A stretch of 39,895 nt of DNA, taken from positions 1-39,895 of the forward strand of contig JARIEX010000017.1 in assembly GCA_031127095.1 (NCBI GenBank), in the 5' to 3' direction. Under the pieces are notes generated by a model. It saw only the letters and a list, made by a program, of their open reading frames with translations. It was not told the DNA's origin and made no database searches. The DNA comes from Gemmatimonadota bacterium. Its GTDB lineage: Bacteria; Gemmatimonadota; Gemmatimonadetes; Gemmatimonadales; Gemmatimonadaceae. The translations under genes and the position numbers were made by a program. This document shows, in pieces, positions 27,801 through 35,969 of this stretch. Positions within the stretch are counted from its first letter, which is position 1; each line of letters begins with the position of its first letter.

Positions 27801-28626
27801 ATCCATTGGTGTACTCCTGCCCGTTCGCGCGCGCCGCTGCATCGCTCCACTGCAGCGTCGGGGCATCGCCCACGAAGCTCAGCCCCCGCCCAATGAAATT
27901 CGAACCGGGACGCGTGCGCAGGCTGAACTGACCGCCGGAGAATCCACCGCGCGACACGTCGTACGGCGACGTGATGAGGGAGCTGAGCACGCTCGCATCA
28001 CGCGGCAATCCCGCACCGCCGAACATCATGCCGTTGAGCGTGGTGTTGTTCTGGTCGGCGCCGAGACCGAGCACCGAGAAACCGTTTGCCCCGCCGTCCT
28101 GACCGGGAACCAGCTGTACACCGGGCAGCGTTGCGGCCATCGCTGCGAGATCCCCCATCTGGTCGGGGGGCAGCGCGTTGTTGTTTTGAATCACCCGCTC
28201 GGTGCCGCCGACATCCTGTTGCACGTCGTTGCGCGACACCTTCTCGCGCGCCGCCGTCACCTTCACCGCGTCGAGCACGGCGCCGACCTTCGACAGCTTG
28301 GCGTCGGCGATGAGAATGTCCTCGTCGGCCCCGCGCTTGAGTTCAAAGCGCTTCACGCCGTAGCCCAGCGCGCTGACGGTCACCATGTAGTCACCGTCGC
28401 CGCCTGGGAACGTCACGGTAAAGCGGCCGGAACGATCGGTGCGCGCCGTGCGATTGACGTTGCCGGAAATCGACGTGACGATGACCGCCACGTTGTCGAG
28501 CGGCTCATTCTCGGTGCCGGTGATTCGGCCACGGATCACGTCCACCTGCTGGGCGGCGGCGGGTGACACGGTCGCCGACAGGGCGAGGCAGAGCAGGACA
28601 GCGAGCGACAGGAAACGACGAAGCAC
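24877..28626 (-). CDS. Large TonB-dependent receptor with carboxypeptidase-like N-domain and unusual C-terminal extension
   Basis: The 1249-residue protein has a signal peptide (LSLAVLLCLALSATVSPAAAQ). A carboxypeptidase-regulatory-like beta-sandwich follows (about 28-115: VIRGRITGTENEPLDNVAVIV, GRFTVTFPG, YMVTVSALGYGVKRFEL). A plug domain lies at about 130-240, with LPPDQMGDLAAMAATLPGVQLVPG, FSVLGLGADQNNTTLNGMMFGG and FSGGQFSLRTRPG, and then an Oar-like barrel. The last recognisable barrel strand is ITAQLRYDIGP near residue 1065. About 180 residues follow it, mostly helical, with LKLSSDQADSL and LLTDVQRRKL, and a Gly/Met-rich tail ending MIEIRR. Barrel proteins normally stop at the last strand, so this is an added periplasmic domain. 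It probably imports a large or unknown ligand. It is followed 28 bases later by the propeller gene. Confidence 0.93.
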   Translation of the reverse strand: MLRRFLSLAVLLCLALSATVSPAAAQQVDVIRGRITGTENEPLDNVAVIVTSISGNVNRTARTDRSGRFTVTFPGGDGDYMVTVSALGYGVKRFELKRGADEDILIADAKLSKVGAVLDAVKVTAAREKVSRNDVQQDVGGTERVIQNNNALPPDQMGDLAAMAATLPGVQLVPGQDGGANGFSVLGLGADQNNTTLNGMMFGGAGLPRDASVLSSLITSPYDVSRGGFSGGQFSLRTRPGSNFIGRGLSFVGDAPTLQWSDAAARANGQEYTNGSLGGSVSGPLIFDKAFYNVSFQLGRRSNDLQTLLNTSSTGLQASGVAADSVQRLVGILQNAKVPIGYNGLPSSRLGDQGSVFGAIDFTPPSSTSGAAYNLTFTGNWNNQNPASPLGTGLPTTSGERTSLSGGLQGRHSGYFMLRGIGILTETSGGISASSNDGSPYMDLPGGRVRVNSNFADGTNGVQSLAFGGNQFLGTSQTSNSLSAMNTLSWFSANNKHRLKLGTEVRRDGSSQDQTVNRLGTFAYNSLGDLQAGIPISFTRTLSPRERNSSMLVGAISLGDSYRRTNRLQFQYGVRVDANQYLDAPMRNTEVERRLGVRNDLVPNGVFVSPRVGFSWQYGTGPQIGAFDGAFRGPRAVVRGGIGVFQNTPQAALIGSAIDNTGLASAIQQLACVGPATPIPDWNAYGNPALIPTRCADGSTGTVFSNGAPNVTLFAKDYAAPSSLRSNLSWSGPVLWNRFNASFDATYSLNTRQSSFVDRNFAGLQRFTLDNEAGRPVYVLPSSIVPLTGAIAAGDGRVATPFQRVTEQRSDLNSRSAQGSVRLSPTNFSTNFSWSMSYTYSNVREQFRGFTSTAGDPLAVNWSRSTFDSRHQITYNLSYNAFDLIRLGWFGQFRSGTPFTPTIGGDVNGDGFGNDRAFVFNPASSDAATAAGMQALLTSGSPVARACLSSQLGTLAARNSCQGPWVSSANLSISFNPIKLRLPQRANLSFNVSNPLGAADLILHGENNLRGWGQQPFLDQSLLYVRGFNPATKRYTYEVNQRFGATNPQFNSFRSPVTITAQLRYDIGPTRERQVLTQSLDRGRRTTGTKAGEAMIKAQFGNGGVPNPLATILRDQDTLKLSSDQADSLATMNRRYTVRLDSIWAPISKRFADLPERYEHDDIYAQYVKAREASIDILRQYAPAVKALLTDVQRRKLPPFVASALDDRYLKSIRSATSGGGGGMMIPGGGAMIMGGGMGGGTQMIEIRR

Positions 28627-28659
28627 GTCGGGGAGGGATTCGGGGGAGCGGGCCGGGCG

Positions 28660-28679
28660 TGTCCGTTAAGCTACGGACA
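28660..28679. promoter_or_regulatory. Short inverted repeat upstream of the large TonB receptor
   Basis: TGTCCGT (28660-28666) and its complement ACGGACA (28673-28679) flank a 6-base spacer, 33 bases upstream of the receptor start on its strand. It could be an operator or a 5' leader hairpin. No promoter boxes can be fixed with confidence. Confidence 0.35.
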
Positions 28680-28720
28680 ACCCCGTACCAGCGTTTCGAC
28701 ACCGTTCCCCCAGTATCGTT

Positions 28721-28817
28721 TCCTCTGCGCTCTCTGCGCCCTCTGCCTCTCTGCGTGGTCGGTTCCCAAGCCAACCGCCGCGAACAGATCACGCGGAGGC
28801 GCAGAGAGCGCAGGGAC
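28721..28817. repeat. CTCTGCG-type inverted repeat
   Basis: Perfect 16-base arms CTGCGCTCTCTGCGCC (28725-28740) and their complement (28798-28813) enclose a spacer. Further, less exact pairing occurs around CTGCGTGGTC (28751-28760) and GATCACGCGG (28787-28796). It lies between the murB stop (28832) and the large TonB receptor, both on the minus strand. It differs in sequence from the CTGGAACACGGA elements. Such purine/pyrimidine-biased repeats are, from memory, dispersed in several environmental bacteria; copy number here cannot be judged. Confidence 0.85.
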
Positions 28818-28831
28818 CGCCGAGAACGGCG

Positions 28832-29785
28832 CTAAAACTCGCCGATAAACCCGACTTCTGGCTGTAGTTCGTAGCCGAAGCGTTCCTTCACTGCCGCCTG
28901 TGCGTGTGCCACCAGTGCCCGTACGTCAGCGGCGGTGGCATGCCCGAGATTGACCAGGATGTTGGCGTGGATGTGCGAGATCTGGGCGTCGCCCACCCGG
29001 AAGCCCTTGAGTCCGCACTGGTCGATCAGGCGGCCGGCGCCCACGCCCTCGATCTTCTTGAAGATCGAACCGGCGCTCGGATGGACCTGCAGCCACGGGT
29101 GCCGCGACCCGCGCCATGCAAGGTTTTCCTGCAGGACCCGGTGCAGACGGGCCGGGTCGTCTGCAGTGAGCTGAAAGGTCGCGCTCAGCACCACGTCCCT
29201 CCGATGGTGAAACACGGTGTCGTCGTAGCCAAACTGGATATACGCCGCATCCACGACACGCCGGTCCCCCTCCACCGCCAGGATCTCGCACGACTCGAAC
29301 ACCTCGGCGATGAACATGGTTCGTTCGCGCTCCGGGGCGGGCGAGAGGAAGTGCAGGTTCTGCCAGAGCGCACCGCCTACCGTGCTCGGGATCCCGACAT
29401 AGTGCTCGAGCCCCGACCATCCGGCGCGGACCGTGTCGAGGACCAGATCCTGGATGATCGCACCGCTCTCGCTCCAGAGGCGGCCGTCGGCGCCCATGGT
29501 ATGCGCGGTGGCCTGATTGCGGATCACGAGGCCGCGGACGCCGCGGTCACCGATGAGTACGTTGGCCCCGAGCCCGAGCACCACCCACGGAATTCCCGTG
29601 GCTCGGGCGGCGGTGATGGCGGCGGCGAGTTCGTCTGCCGACCGGGCCTCGAACAAGACGTCGGCCGGTCCGCCGATCCGGAAGGTCGTGAACGGGGCGA
29701 GCGGTACGCCGCACGGCAGGCGGTGGCGCGGCAGCACGCCGGGCGCCGCGGCCGCGAGCGCATCAGCCATCTGGTCGGGAGTCAT
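28832..29785 (-). CDS. murB: UDP-N-acetylmuramate dehydrogenase
   Basis: MurB reduces UDP-GlcNAc-enolpyruvate to UDP-MurNAc with FAD and NADPH in cytoplasmic peptidoglycan synthesis. ATG 29785 gives 317 residues; ATG 29770 is an alternative. Seen motifs: TTFRIGGPADVLFEA at the FAD domain start, VVLGLGANVLIGDRGVRGLVI (flavin binding), GLEHYVGIPSTVGGALWQN, a YDDTVFHHRRDVVLSATFQL block holding the substrate-binding Tyr/Arg, and the catalytic HPSAGSIFKKIEG, whose Ser acts as proton donor. The C-terminal GLKGFRVGDAQISHIHANILVNLGHATAADV is diagnostic. The gene is not in a mur/fts cluster here. It is divergent from the M16 pair with 76 bases between the starts. Confidence 0.96.
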   Translation of the reverse strand: MTPDQMADALAAAAPGVLPRHRLPCGVPLAPFTTFRIGGPADVLFEARSADELAAAITAARATGIPWVVLGLGANVLIGDRGVRGLVIRNQATAHTMGADGRLWSESGAIIQDLVLDTVRAGWSGLEHYVGIPSTVGGALWQNLHFLSPAPERERTMFIAEVFESCEILAVEGDRRVVDAAYIQFGYDDTVFHHRRDVVLSATFQLTADDPARLHRVLQENLAWRGSRHPWLQVHPSAGSIFKKIEGVGAGRLIDQCGLKGFRVGDAQISHIHANILVNLGHATAADVRALVAHAQAAVKERFGYELQPEVGFIGEF

Positions 29786-29861
29786 TCCGAAAGATTCCCC
29801 GGAGCGGCCCCGTACGCCACGTTTCAGCGTGGTGACTCGCCCCTCCCTTTCCCGACGTCGC

Positions 29862-31322
29862 ATGCCTGTACCGACCGGCGCCCGCGTGCATCGCGCGCTT
29901 ACCCGCCACCCTCGCCTTCGGCCCTTTTGCCTGGCCGCCCTGCTGGCCGTGGCGGCCCCGGCCGCCATTCCTTCTGTGCTGCCGGCGCAGTCGAAGGCCG
30001 AGCTGCAGAAGGTGCTGCGTCGCACGATGCTGGCGAACGGGATGGAAGTCATCGTGATCGAAAATCACGGCGTACCCATCGCGACACTCGAGATCGACGT
30101 GCGCAACGGTGCGTTTACGCAGAGCCCGGAGTACGCCGGGTTGGCGCACATGTACGAGCACATGTTCTTCAAGGCCAACAAGGACCTGCCTGACGCGGAG
30201 GCGTTCAACGAGCGTGCCGCCGAACTGGGCGCCGTGTTCAACGGCACCACGCAGGAAGAACGCGTGAACTATTTCCTCACGCTGCCGGCCGATTCGGTGG
30301 CCGGCGGTCTGCGCTTTCTGGCCAGCGCGCTGATCAACCCGACGTTCCGTGAGGATGAGCTCAAGCGCGAAAAGGAAGTCGTGCTCGGCGAGTACGACCG
30401 CAACGAGGCGCAGCCCGGTTTCGGCTGGCAGCAACAAGCGACGACGTTGCTCTATCCGGGGCAGTTCAGCCGCAAAAACACGATCGGGGATCGCACCGTG
30501 ATCGCGAACGTCACGACGGCGCAGATGCGGGAGATCCAGCGCAAGTACTACGTGCCGAACAACTGCGCGCTGATCGTAACCGGTGACGTGAATGCCGAGC
30601 AGGTGTTCGCGCTGGCCCGTCAGGTGTTCGGTGATTGGCCTCGCGGCGCCGATCCCTTCGTGGCCGATCCCATTCCGCCGATCCCCGCGCTCGACGGCAA
30701 CAAGGCGCACATCAGCGAGGAGCCGATCAACGCAGTGGCCGTGTTGATCCAGTGGCAGGGACCCAGTGTCGGTAAAGATCCCGGCGCGACCTTCGCGGCT
30801 GATGTATTCAGCGACGTACTCAACACACCCGGCTCGACGTTCCAGAAGAACCTGGTGGACACGGGGCTGTGGCAGGGCGTCGGCGTGAACTACTACACGC
30901 TGAATCAGACCGGGCCGATTTCCATCAGCGGACAGACGACGCCCGACAAGTTCCGCGTCGCCATGGCAGCGCTCGAGCGCGAGATCGCACGCTTTACGGA
31001 TCCCACGTACGTGACGGTGCGCGAACTGGAGGCGGTGAAAGCGCAACGCACCGTATCGAGTGCGTTCGGCATCGAGAAGGCATCCGAAATCGCGCACACG
31101 ATCGGGTTCTGGTGGAGCGTGTCGAACCTCGACTATTTCCTCGGCTACACGGATACGATGGCCCAGCAGCGCATCACCGATCTCCTGCGCTACACGAAGA
31201 CCTACGTGGCCGGCAAGCCGCGCGTCACGAGCGTCCTGCTCTCCAGCGAGGCACGGAAAGCGATCGGGCTCACCGAGTCGGAGTTGCTGACGCCCACCAT
31301 GCGTCCGGTGGTGCGGCCGTGA
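29862..31322 (+). CDS. M16 family zinc peptidase, catalytic subunit
   Basis: ATG 29862 gives 486 residues with a signal peptide (PFCLAALLAVAAPAAIPSVLPAQ), so the protease is periplasmic. The inverted zinc motif HMYEH is at 96-100, and the downstream Glu ligand lies in ELKREKEVVLGEYDR. The following LLYPGQFSRKNTIGDRTVIANVTTAQMREIQRKYYVPNNCALIVTGDV marks the end of the first M16 half (motifs given piecewise: ANVTTAQMREIQRKYY, NCALIVTGDV). The second half resembles the inactive domain. The stop overlaps the next start (GTGA), and the next protein is the inactive partner, matching two-subunit M16B peptidases that form a clamshell around peptides. Likely role is degradation of exported peptides. 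No clear ribosome binding site precedes the start. Confidence 0.93.
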   Translation: MPVPTGARVHRALTRHPRLRPFCLAALLAVAAPAAIPSVLPAQSKAELQKVLRRTMLANGMEVIVIENHGVPIATLEIDVRNGAFTQSPEYAGLAHMYEHMFFKANKDLPDAEAFNERAAELGAVFNGTTQEERVNYFLTLPADSVAGGLRFLASALINPTFREDELKREKEVVLGEYDRNEAQPGFGWQQQATTLLYPGQFSRKNTIGDRTVIANVTTAQMREIQRKYYVPNNCALIVTGDVNAEQVFALARQVFGDWPRGADPFVADPIPPIPALDGNKAHISEEPINAVAVLIQWQGPSVGKDPGATFAADVFSDVLNTPGSTFQKNLVDTGLWQGVGVNYYTLNQTGPISISGQTTPDKFRVAMAALEREIARFTDPTYVTVRELEAVKAQRTVSSAFGIEKASEIAHTIGFWWSVSNLDYFLGYTDTMAQQRITDLLRYTKTYVAGKPRVTSVLLSSEARKAIGLTESELLTPTMRPVVRP

Positions 31323-32767
31323 AGACACCGTCTGGAGTCGCCCGTATGGGGTATGGTGTCGTGCTGGCGGCGGTGCTGGCGGCGTCGTCGGCCGGGGCGC
31401 TGGCGGGGCAGCCGGTGGTGAAGAAGGTGCCGGTCAAGACAAGCACGAAACCGACGCCGGCCAAGAAGGCGCCGGCCAAGCAGGCGCCGGCGAAACCACT
31501 GGAGCTTTCGCCGGCGGTGACGTCGTCCACCGACACGCTCACGTCGAAGTTCGAGGTGGCAGGGATTCCGGTGATTCTCCGTCGCGTCACGGCCAACAAC
31601 GTGGTGGCGGCGAATCTGTATTTGCTGGGTGGGACGCGGCAGCTGACGGCCAAGAGTCAGGGCATCGAAACCCTGCTGCTGGAGGCGAGTGAGCGGGGGA
31701 CAGCCAAGTATCCGCGTGATGTCCTGCGCACGAAAATGGCCCGTCTCGGCAGTGCCATCGGCGTGGGGGCAAATGCCGACTGGACCACGATCAGCCTGCG
31801 CGCCACCACGACGGGACTCGACAGCACCTGGGCCATTCTCGCCGATCGGGTGATCGCCCCGCGTCTTGATCCTGCCGAGGTCGAATTGGTGCGCGAGCAG
31901 TTCGTCACCGCGACGCGTCAGCGCAAGGACAGCCCGGATGCCCTGCTGGAATATCTCGCCGACAGCATCGCCTTCGCCGGACACCCCTACGGCCTCGAGC
32001 CTACGGGTACAGAGGCGTCGCTCACGCAGATCCGCGCCGCCGACCTCAAGGCCTATCATGACGCGCAGTTCGTCACGTCGCGCATGCTGTTGGTGGTGGT
32101 CGGCAACGTGTCCCGCACCAAGGTGGAGTCGCTGGTGCGCGAGACGCTGGGGCGGCTGCCGAAGGGGGACTACCGCTGGTCGCTCCCCGATCCGCCGGCG
32201 GAACTGCCGGGTGCCTACGTGATCGAGCAGCGCACGCTGCCAACCAACTATCTCCAGGGCTATTTCCACGGTCCGAAGGCCACCAGCCAGGATTACCAAG
32301 CGCTCCGTCTCGCGTGCGCGGTGTTGTCGGGGCGGCTGTTCGCGGAGGTCCGCGGACGGCGCAACCTCACGTACTCGGTGAACGCGCCGTTCGTGGAACG
32401 CGCTTTCTCGCTGGGTGGCCTGTACGTGACGACCACCCAGCCCGACGAAGTGCTGGCGATCATGCAGCAACAGATCCAGTCGCTGCGCGAGGGGACGATC
32501 ACCGATGAGGGGTTGGACCGTCTGGTGCAGCAGTTCATCGTCACCTACTTCCTCGACAACGAGACGAACGCGGACCAGGCGAACATGCTGGCGCGCGCCG
32601 AGCTGTATCAGGGCGACTTCCGTCGCGCGGCCCAGTTCGTCGAGGAACTGCGGGCCGTGACACCGGAGCAGATTCAGCAGGCGGCGCGCACGTACATGGG
32701 CCGGGTGCGATGGGCTTACGTGGGCGATCCGGCGAAGGTGACACCGGCCCGGATGCTGCGATTCTGA
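31319..32767 (+). CDS. M16 family protein, non-catalytic partner
   Basis: GTG 31319 overlaps the stop of the catalytic subunit; ATG 31346 is a possible alternative. The 482 residues have a signal peptide (GYGVVLAAVLAASSAGALA), then a Lys/Ala/Pro linker (PAKKAPAKQAPAK) and an M16 domain. At the position of the zinc motif the sequence reads GIETLLLEASERG, with no HxxEH, so it is not a peptidase by itself. The later substrate-contact R/Y region is kept as GRRNLTYSVNA, typical of the second subunit in M16B pairs. It should assemble with the preceding protein in the periplasm. The gene is followed 5 bases later by an unrelated DUF429 gene. Confidence 0.92.
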   Translation: MKTPSGVARMGYGVVLAAVLAASSAGALAGQPVVKKVPVKTSTKPTPAKKAPAKQAPAKPLELSPAVTSSTDTLTSKFEVAGIPVILRRVTANNVVAANLYLLGGTRQLTAKSQGIETLLLEASERGTAKYPRDVLRTKMARLGSAIGVGANADWTTISLRATTTGLDSTWAILADRVIAPRLDPAEVELVREQFVTATRQRKDSPDALLEYLADSIAFAGHPYGLEPTGTEASLTQIRAADLKAYHDAQFVTSRMLLVVVGNVSRTKVESLVRETLGRLPKGDYRWSLPDPPAELPGAYVIEQRTLPTNYLQGYFHGPKATSQDYQALRLACAVLSGRLFAEVRGRRNLTYSVNAPFVERAFSLGGLYVTTTQPDEVLAIMQQQIQSLREGTITDEGLDRLVQQFIVTYFLDNETNADQANMLARAELYQGDFRRAAQFVEELRAVTPEQIQQAARTYMGRVRWAYVGDPAKVTPARMLRF

Positions 32768-32772
32768 GCTCC

Positions 32773-33525
32773 GTGCGTCACCCGTCGCCGGGGCGCGGCG
32801 TGGCGTTGTCGGTGGATCTGGCTTGCGCCGACTACCGCGACATCGGCGTGGCGCTGGTCGTGGCCGATACCGACGGGTCGACCGAATCGCTGTCGGCGCG
32901 CGCCCTGACGGTCCCGTTCGGGGGGCGCCCCGCGGTGGAGCCGCTGGCCCGCTGGCTTCGCGAGACGGCTGATGCTGTCGGCGCGCAGTGCCTCTGTATT
33001 GACGGGCCGCTGGGGTGGAAAGGGCCCGACACGGACTCTCCGCACTGCCGGCGGAGCGAGCGTCTGGTGCGGGCGCCCGGCAAGACCGGGTTGCCACCCG
33101 ACGGGGTGAAGCCACGCAGCTATCTCGGGTTTACCACATTCTCGATCGCGCTCTTCGAGGCGCTGCGCGCTGATGGGGCATGGGCGCTGCCGGGGCAGCC
33201 CGACGCCCGCCCCGATGCCCGATTGATCACCGAGAGCTTTCCCACTGCGGCTTGGCGCGCCCTCGGGCTCACGCCGCTGATGGCCAAGGGGCGCGCCTCC
33301 GCGGCCGATATCCGCGACGCCGCCGAACGGTTGCAGCGCGGGACCGGTATCGCGCTCGAGGGGGTCGGTACGCACGACCAGTTGCAGGCCGTGGCCGGCG
33401 GCATCGCGGGCGCCTGGTGGGCGGCCGGCCACGACACGCGGGTGGCATTCACCGGCGACCCGCCATTCCTTCTCGACGGATGCTGGCGCGAGGGATATAT
33501 CATGATTCCAGCATCTCCCGCCTGA
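32773..33525 (+). CDS. DUF429 protein (RNase H-like fold)
   Basis: GTG 32773 is the first in-frame start after the M16 partner's stop, giving 250 residues; the open frame from 32710 would run back into that gene. DUF429 features seen: VALSVDLACADYRDIGVALV at the N-terminus (strand with acidic residue), CLCIDGPLGW with a second acidic residue, RSCxx-like CRRSERLVRAPGKTGLPP, and ITESFPTAAWRAL, then a C-terminal HDQLQAVAGGIAGAWWA helix. The fold is RNase H-like, suggesting nucleic-acid or nucleotide phosphoester chemistry, but no activity is established for the family. No signal peptide. It may be the last gene of the M16 operon. Confidence 0.8.
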   Translation: MRHPSPGRGVALSVDLACADYRDIGVALVVADTDGSTESLSARALTVPFGGRPAVEPLARWLRETADAVGAQCLCIDGPLGWKGPDTDSPHCRRSERLVRAPGKTGLPPDGVKPRSYLGFTTFSIALFEALRADGAWALPGQPDARPDARLITESFPTAAWRALGLTPLMAKGRASAADIRDAAERLQRGTGIALEGVGTHDQLQAVAGGIAGAWWAAGHDTRVAFTGDPPFLLDGCWREGYIMIPASPA

Positions 33526-33565
33526 GCGTCCGGCGCGTCGTTCCCGACTGATTTCCCGCCCTCTT

Positions 33566-35083
33566 ATGTCGAATCCCTATTCCCGCCGTGATTTCGTGTC
33601 CGACAGCGCGAAGCTCGCCGTCGGTGCGATGATCGTCCCGCGCGTCGTGCTTGGTGGCCCCGGTGTCGTCGCGCCCAGCGCGAAGCTCAACATCGCATGC
33701 GTGGGGATCGGCGGCATGGGCATGAGCAACATGTCCCAGATGCTCACCGAGAACATCGTCGCGGTGTGCGACGTGGATTACGGCTATGTCGAGCGGTCGC
33801 TCGAGAGTCGGCTGAAGCCCCGTCAGGGGCCGCCGAGCGCGGAGAACATCCAGCTCGGCGAAGCCTACGCGCGGGCCACGAAGTACACGGACTTCCGCGA
33901 GATGCTGGACAAGCAGAAGGACATCGATGCGGTGCTGATTGCCACACCCGACCATCTGCACGCGACGATTGCACTGGCCGCGATGTCGCTGGGCAAGCAC
34001 GTGTACGTGCAGAAGCCGCTCGCGTACTCGGTGCATGAGGTGCGACTGCTGCAGAAGGCGGCCGCGGCCAATCCGAAGCTCGCCACGCAGATGGGCAATC
34101 AGGGCCACTCGATGGAAGGCTCGCATCGTATCAACGAGATCATTGCGTCGGGGGTGCTGGGCAAGATCCGCGAAGTGCACGTATGGACCGACCGGCCGGT
34201 GCGGTACTGGGCGCAGGGGATTCCGCGTCCGCGCGCGGCCAGTGCACCGGCGCCGACCAATCCGCCCAACCCGCGTCCGCAGTGGAACATGGGCACCGTC
34301 GACAACGCGGTGCGCACCGCGATGGCCGCGAACGATTCCTCACTGCCGTCCGGGCTGAATTGGGATCTGTACCTCGGACCGGCGCCCGAGGTCGCGTACC
34401 ATCCCGCCTATCATCCGTTTGCCTGGCGTGGCTGGCTGGACTTCGGGGTGGGCTCGCTGGGCGATATGGGCGCGCACCTGATCGATCAGCCGTTCACGGC
34501 GCTCGGTCTCACGTACCCCACATCCATTGCGGCTTCGTCGAGTCCGTGGGGCGGCGGCGCGCAGAATCCGGCCACGTATCCGATGGCGACGATGGTGCAG
34601 TATGACTTCCCGAAGGTGGGCAAGCGCGATGCGCTGAAGTTGTTCTGGTACGACGGGGGCCTTATGCCGCCGCGCCCGGAGATGCTGCCCGACGACGTGC
34701 CGATGAACAATCCCGGCAGCGATGGCGGCGGCGGTGTGTTCATCGGCGAGAAGGGGATCATGTTCTACGAGACGTACGGCAACAAGCCGCGCATCTTCCC
34801 TGAGGCGATCGCGAAGAAAGCCGAGCAGGTGCCGGTGACGCTGCCGCGCATCACGGTGTCGCACGAGCAGAACTGGATTCAGGCCGCCAAGGGCGAAGCG
34901 AAGGCCAGCTCGCCGTTTTCGCAGGCCTCACCACTCACCGAAACCATGCTGCTGGGCATGGCCGCGTTGCGCGCGGGACAGGGGCGCAAGGTGAACTACG
35001 ACAGTCAGGCGATGAAGTTCACCAACGCACCCGACGCAGATCAGTATCTCACGCGGGTATATCGCAAGGGCTGGGAGCTGTAG
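33566..35083 (+). CDS. Tat-exported Gfo/Idh/MocA family oxidoreductase
   Basis: The 505-residue protein starts with a twin-arginine signal (SRRDFVSDSAKLAVGAMIV), so it is exported with its cofactor. Then follow a Rossmann motif, IACVGIGGMGMSNM, with NIVAVCDVD ending in the ribose-binding Asp, then VLIATPDHLHATIAL and KHVYVQKPLAY. The last is the family EKP motif with Gln in place of Glu and the catalytic Lys kept. The C-terminal domain has GNQGHSMEGSHRINEIIASGVLGKIREVHVW (in parts) and LDFGVGSLGDMGAHLID, typical of the exported planctomycete-like subgroup. It probably oxidises or epimerises a sugar derivative. It is followed by a hexose-mutarotase-like gene 49 bases downstream. Confidence 0.92.
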   Translation: MSNPYSRRDFVSDSAKLAVGAMIVPRVVLGGPGVVAPSAKLNIACVGIGGMGMSNMSQMLTENIVAVCDVDYGYVERSLESRLKPRQGPPSAENIQLGEAYARATKYTDFREMLDKQKDIDAVLIATPDHLHATIALAAMSLGKHVYVQKPLAYSVHEVRLLQKAAAANPKLATQMGNQGHSMEGSHRINEIIASGVLGKIREVHVWTDRPVRYWAQGIPRPRAASAPAPTNPPNPRPQWNMGTVDNAVRTAMAANDSSLPSGLNWDLYLGPAPEVAYHPAYHPFAWRGWLDFGVGSLGDMGAHLIDQPFTALGLTYPTSIAASSSPWGGGAQNPATYPMATMVQYDFPKVGKRDALKLFWYDGGLMPPRPEMLPDDVPMNNPGSDGGGGVFIGEKGIMFYETYGNKPRIFPEAIAKKAEQVPVTLPRITVSHEQNWIQAAKGEAKASSPFSQASPLTETMLLGMAALRAGQGRKVNYDSQAMKFTNAPDADQYLTRVYRKGWEL

Positions 35084-35132
35084 TGCGCCGTCGGCGTCAC
35101 GTCGGCACGGGAGCACGACGCCTCCACGTGTC

Positions 35133-35969
35133 GTGAGCAGTGCGTCCGAGGCACCGTTCGTTGAGTTGCATGCGCCCGACGGTGCCTATGCGCGGGTGTA
35201 TCTCGACGGCGGGCAGGTGGCGTCGTGGATCCCCTGCGGCTCGTCAGACGACCGGCTCTTCGTGAGTCGCGCCGCGCACTACGGGGCCGGCCGTTCCATC
35301 CGCGGCGGCATTCCCATTTGCTTTCCGCAGTTCGGCCCGTTCGGCCCGCTCGGCCAGCATGGCTTTGCACGGCTCAGCCGGTGGCACGTTGTCCAGCACC
35401 ACACCGATGGTGCGTCGGCGCGGCTCCTGCTGCGCCTGACCGACAGCGAGGTGACGCGCGCGCAGTGGCCGTACGCGTTTGCGGCAGAGCTGTCGGTTGA
35501 GGTGGCAGCCTCGGTGCTCACGGTTGCCCTGACCGTGACCAACACCGATACGCAGCCATTCGTCTTCACCGCCGCGCTGCATCCGTACTTTGCCGTCGCG
35601 GAGGCGTACGCCACGCATGTGGCGGGACTCGCGGGCACGCGGTACCTCGACGCCCTGCGCGACGGCGCCGAATCACAGGAGACCGGCGACGTCCTGGCGA
35701 TCGAGGGGCACATCGATCGGGTCTATTTCGGCACCGGGGATGTGATCGTGCTGCGCGAGCCGCACCGTGGTCTCCGTCTGGAACAGCGTGGATTTACCGA
35801 GACGGTGGTCTGGAATCCGGGCGCGGACGGCACGCGATCACGCACGGACTTTGTCGATGGTGACGAGCACCGGATGGTGTGCGTGGAGGCGGCGGTGGTG
35901 CGGCCTCCGGTGCAACTCGCTCCCGGCGCGCAGTGGACTGGCGCGCAGGTCATGACAGCGATTCTCTAG
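35133..35969 (+). CDS. D-hexose-6-phosphate mutarotase-like protein (aldose-1-epimerase family)
   Basis: GTG 35133 gives 278 residues without a signal peptide. Motifs fit the YeaD-type subgroup: RGGIPICFPQFGPFG, QHGFARLSRWHV (a conserved His), AALHPYFAV (catalytic His near residue 149) and HIDRVYFGTGD. Later ETVVWNPGADG and EHRMVCVEAA carry the second acid residue, the probable catalytic Glu. The enzyme would interconvert anomers of glucose-6-phosphate or a related sugar in the cytoplasm. It lies after the exported oxidoreductase, so both may act on sugars, but one is exported and the other not. Its TAG stop shares the four bases CTAG (35966-35969) with the stop of hisIE on the opposite strand. 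Confidence 0.88.
   Translation: MSSASEAPFVELHAPDGAYARVYLDGGQVASWIPCGSSDDRLFVSRAAHYGAGRSIRGGIPICFPQFGPFGPLGQHGFARLSRWHVVQHHTDGASARLLLRLTDSEVTRAQWPYAFAAELSVEVAASVLTVALTVTNTDTQPFVFTAALHPYFAVAEAYATHVAGLAGTRYLDALRDGAESQETGDVLAIEGHIDRVYFGTGDVIVLREPHRGLRLEQRGFTETVVWNPGADGTRSRTDFVDGDEHRMVCVEAAVVRPPVQLAPGAQWTGAQVMTAIL

Noticed and set aside
27136-28566. Long plus-strand open frame (476 codons) opposite the large TonB receptor
   Set aside because: It is an antisense shadow in high-GC DNA, rich in Arg, His and Ala without any motif; the minus-strand receptor is certain.
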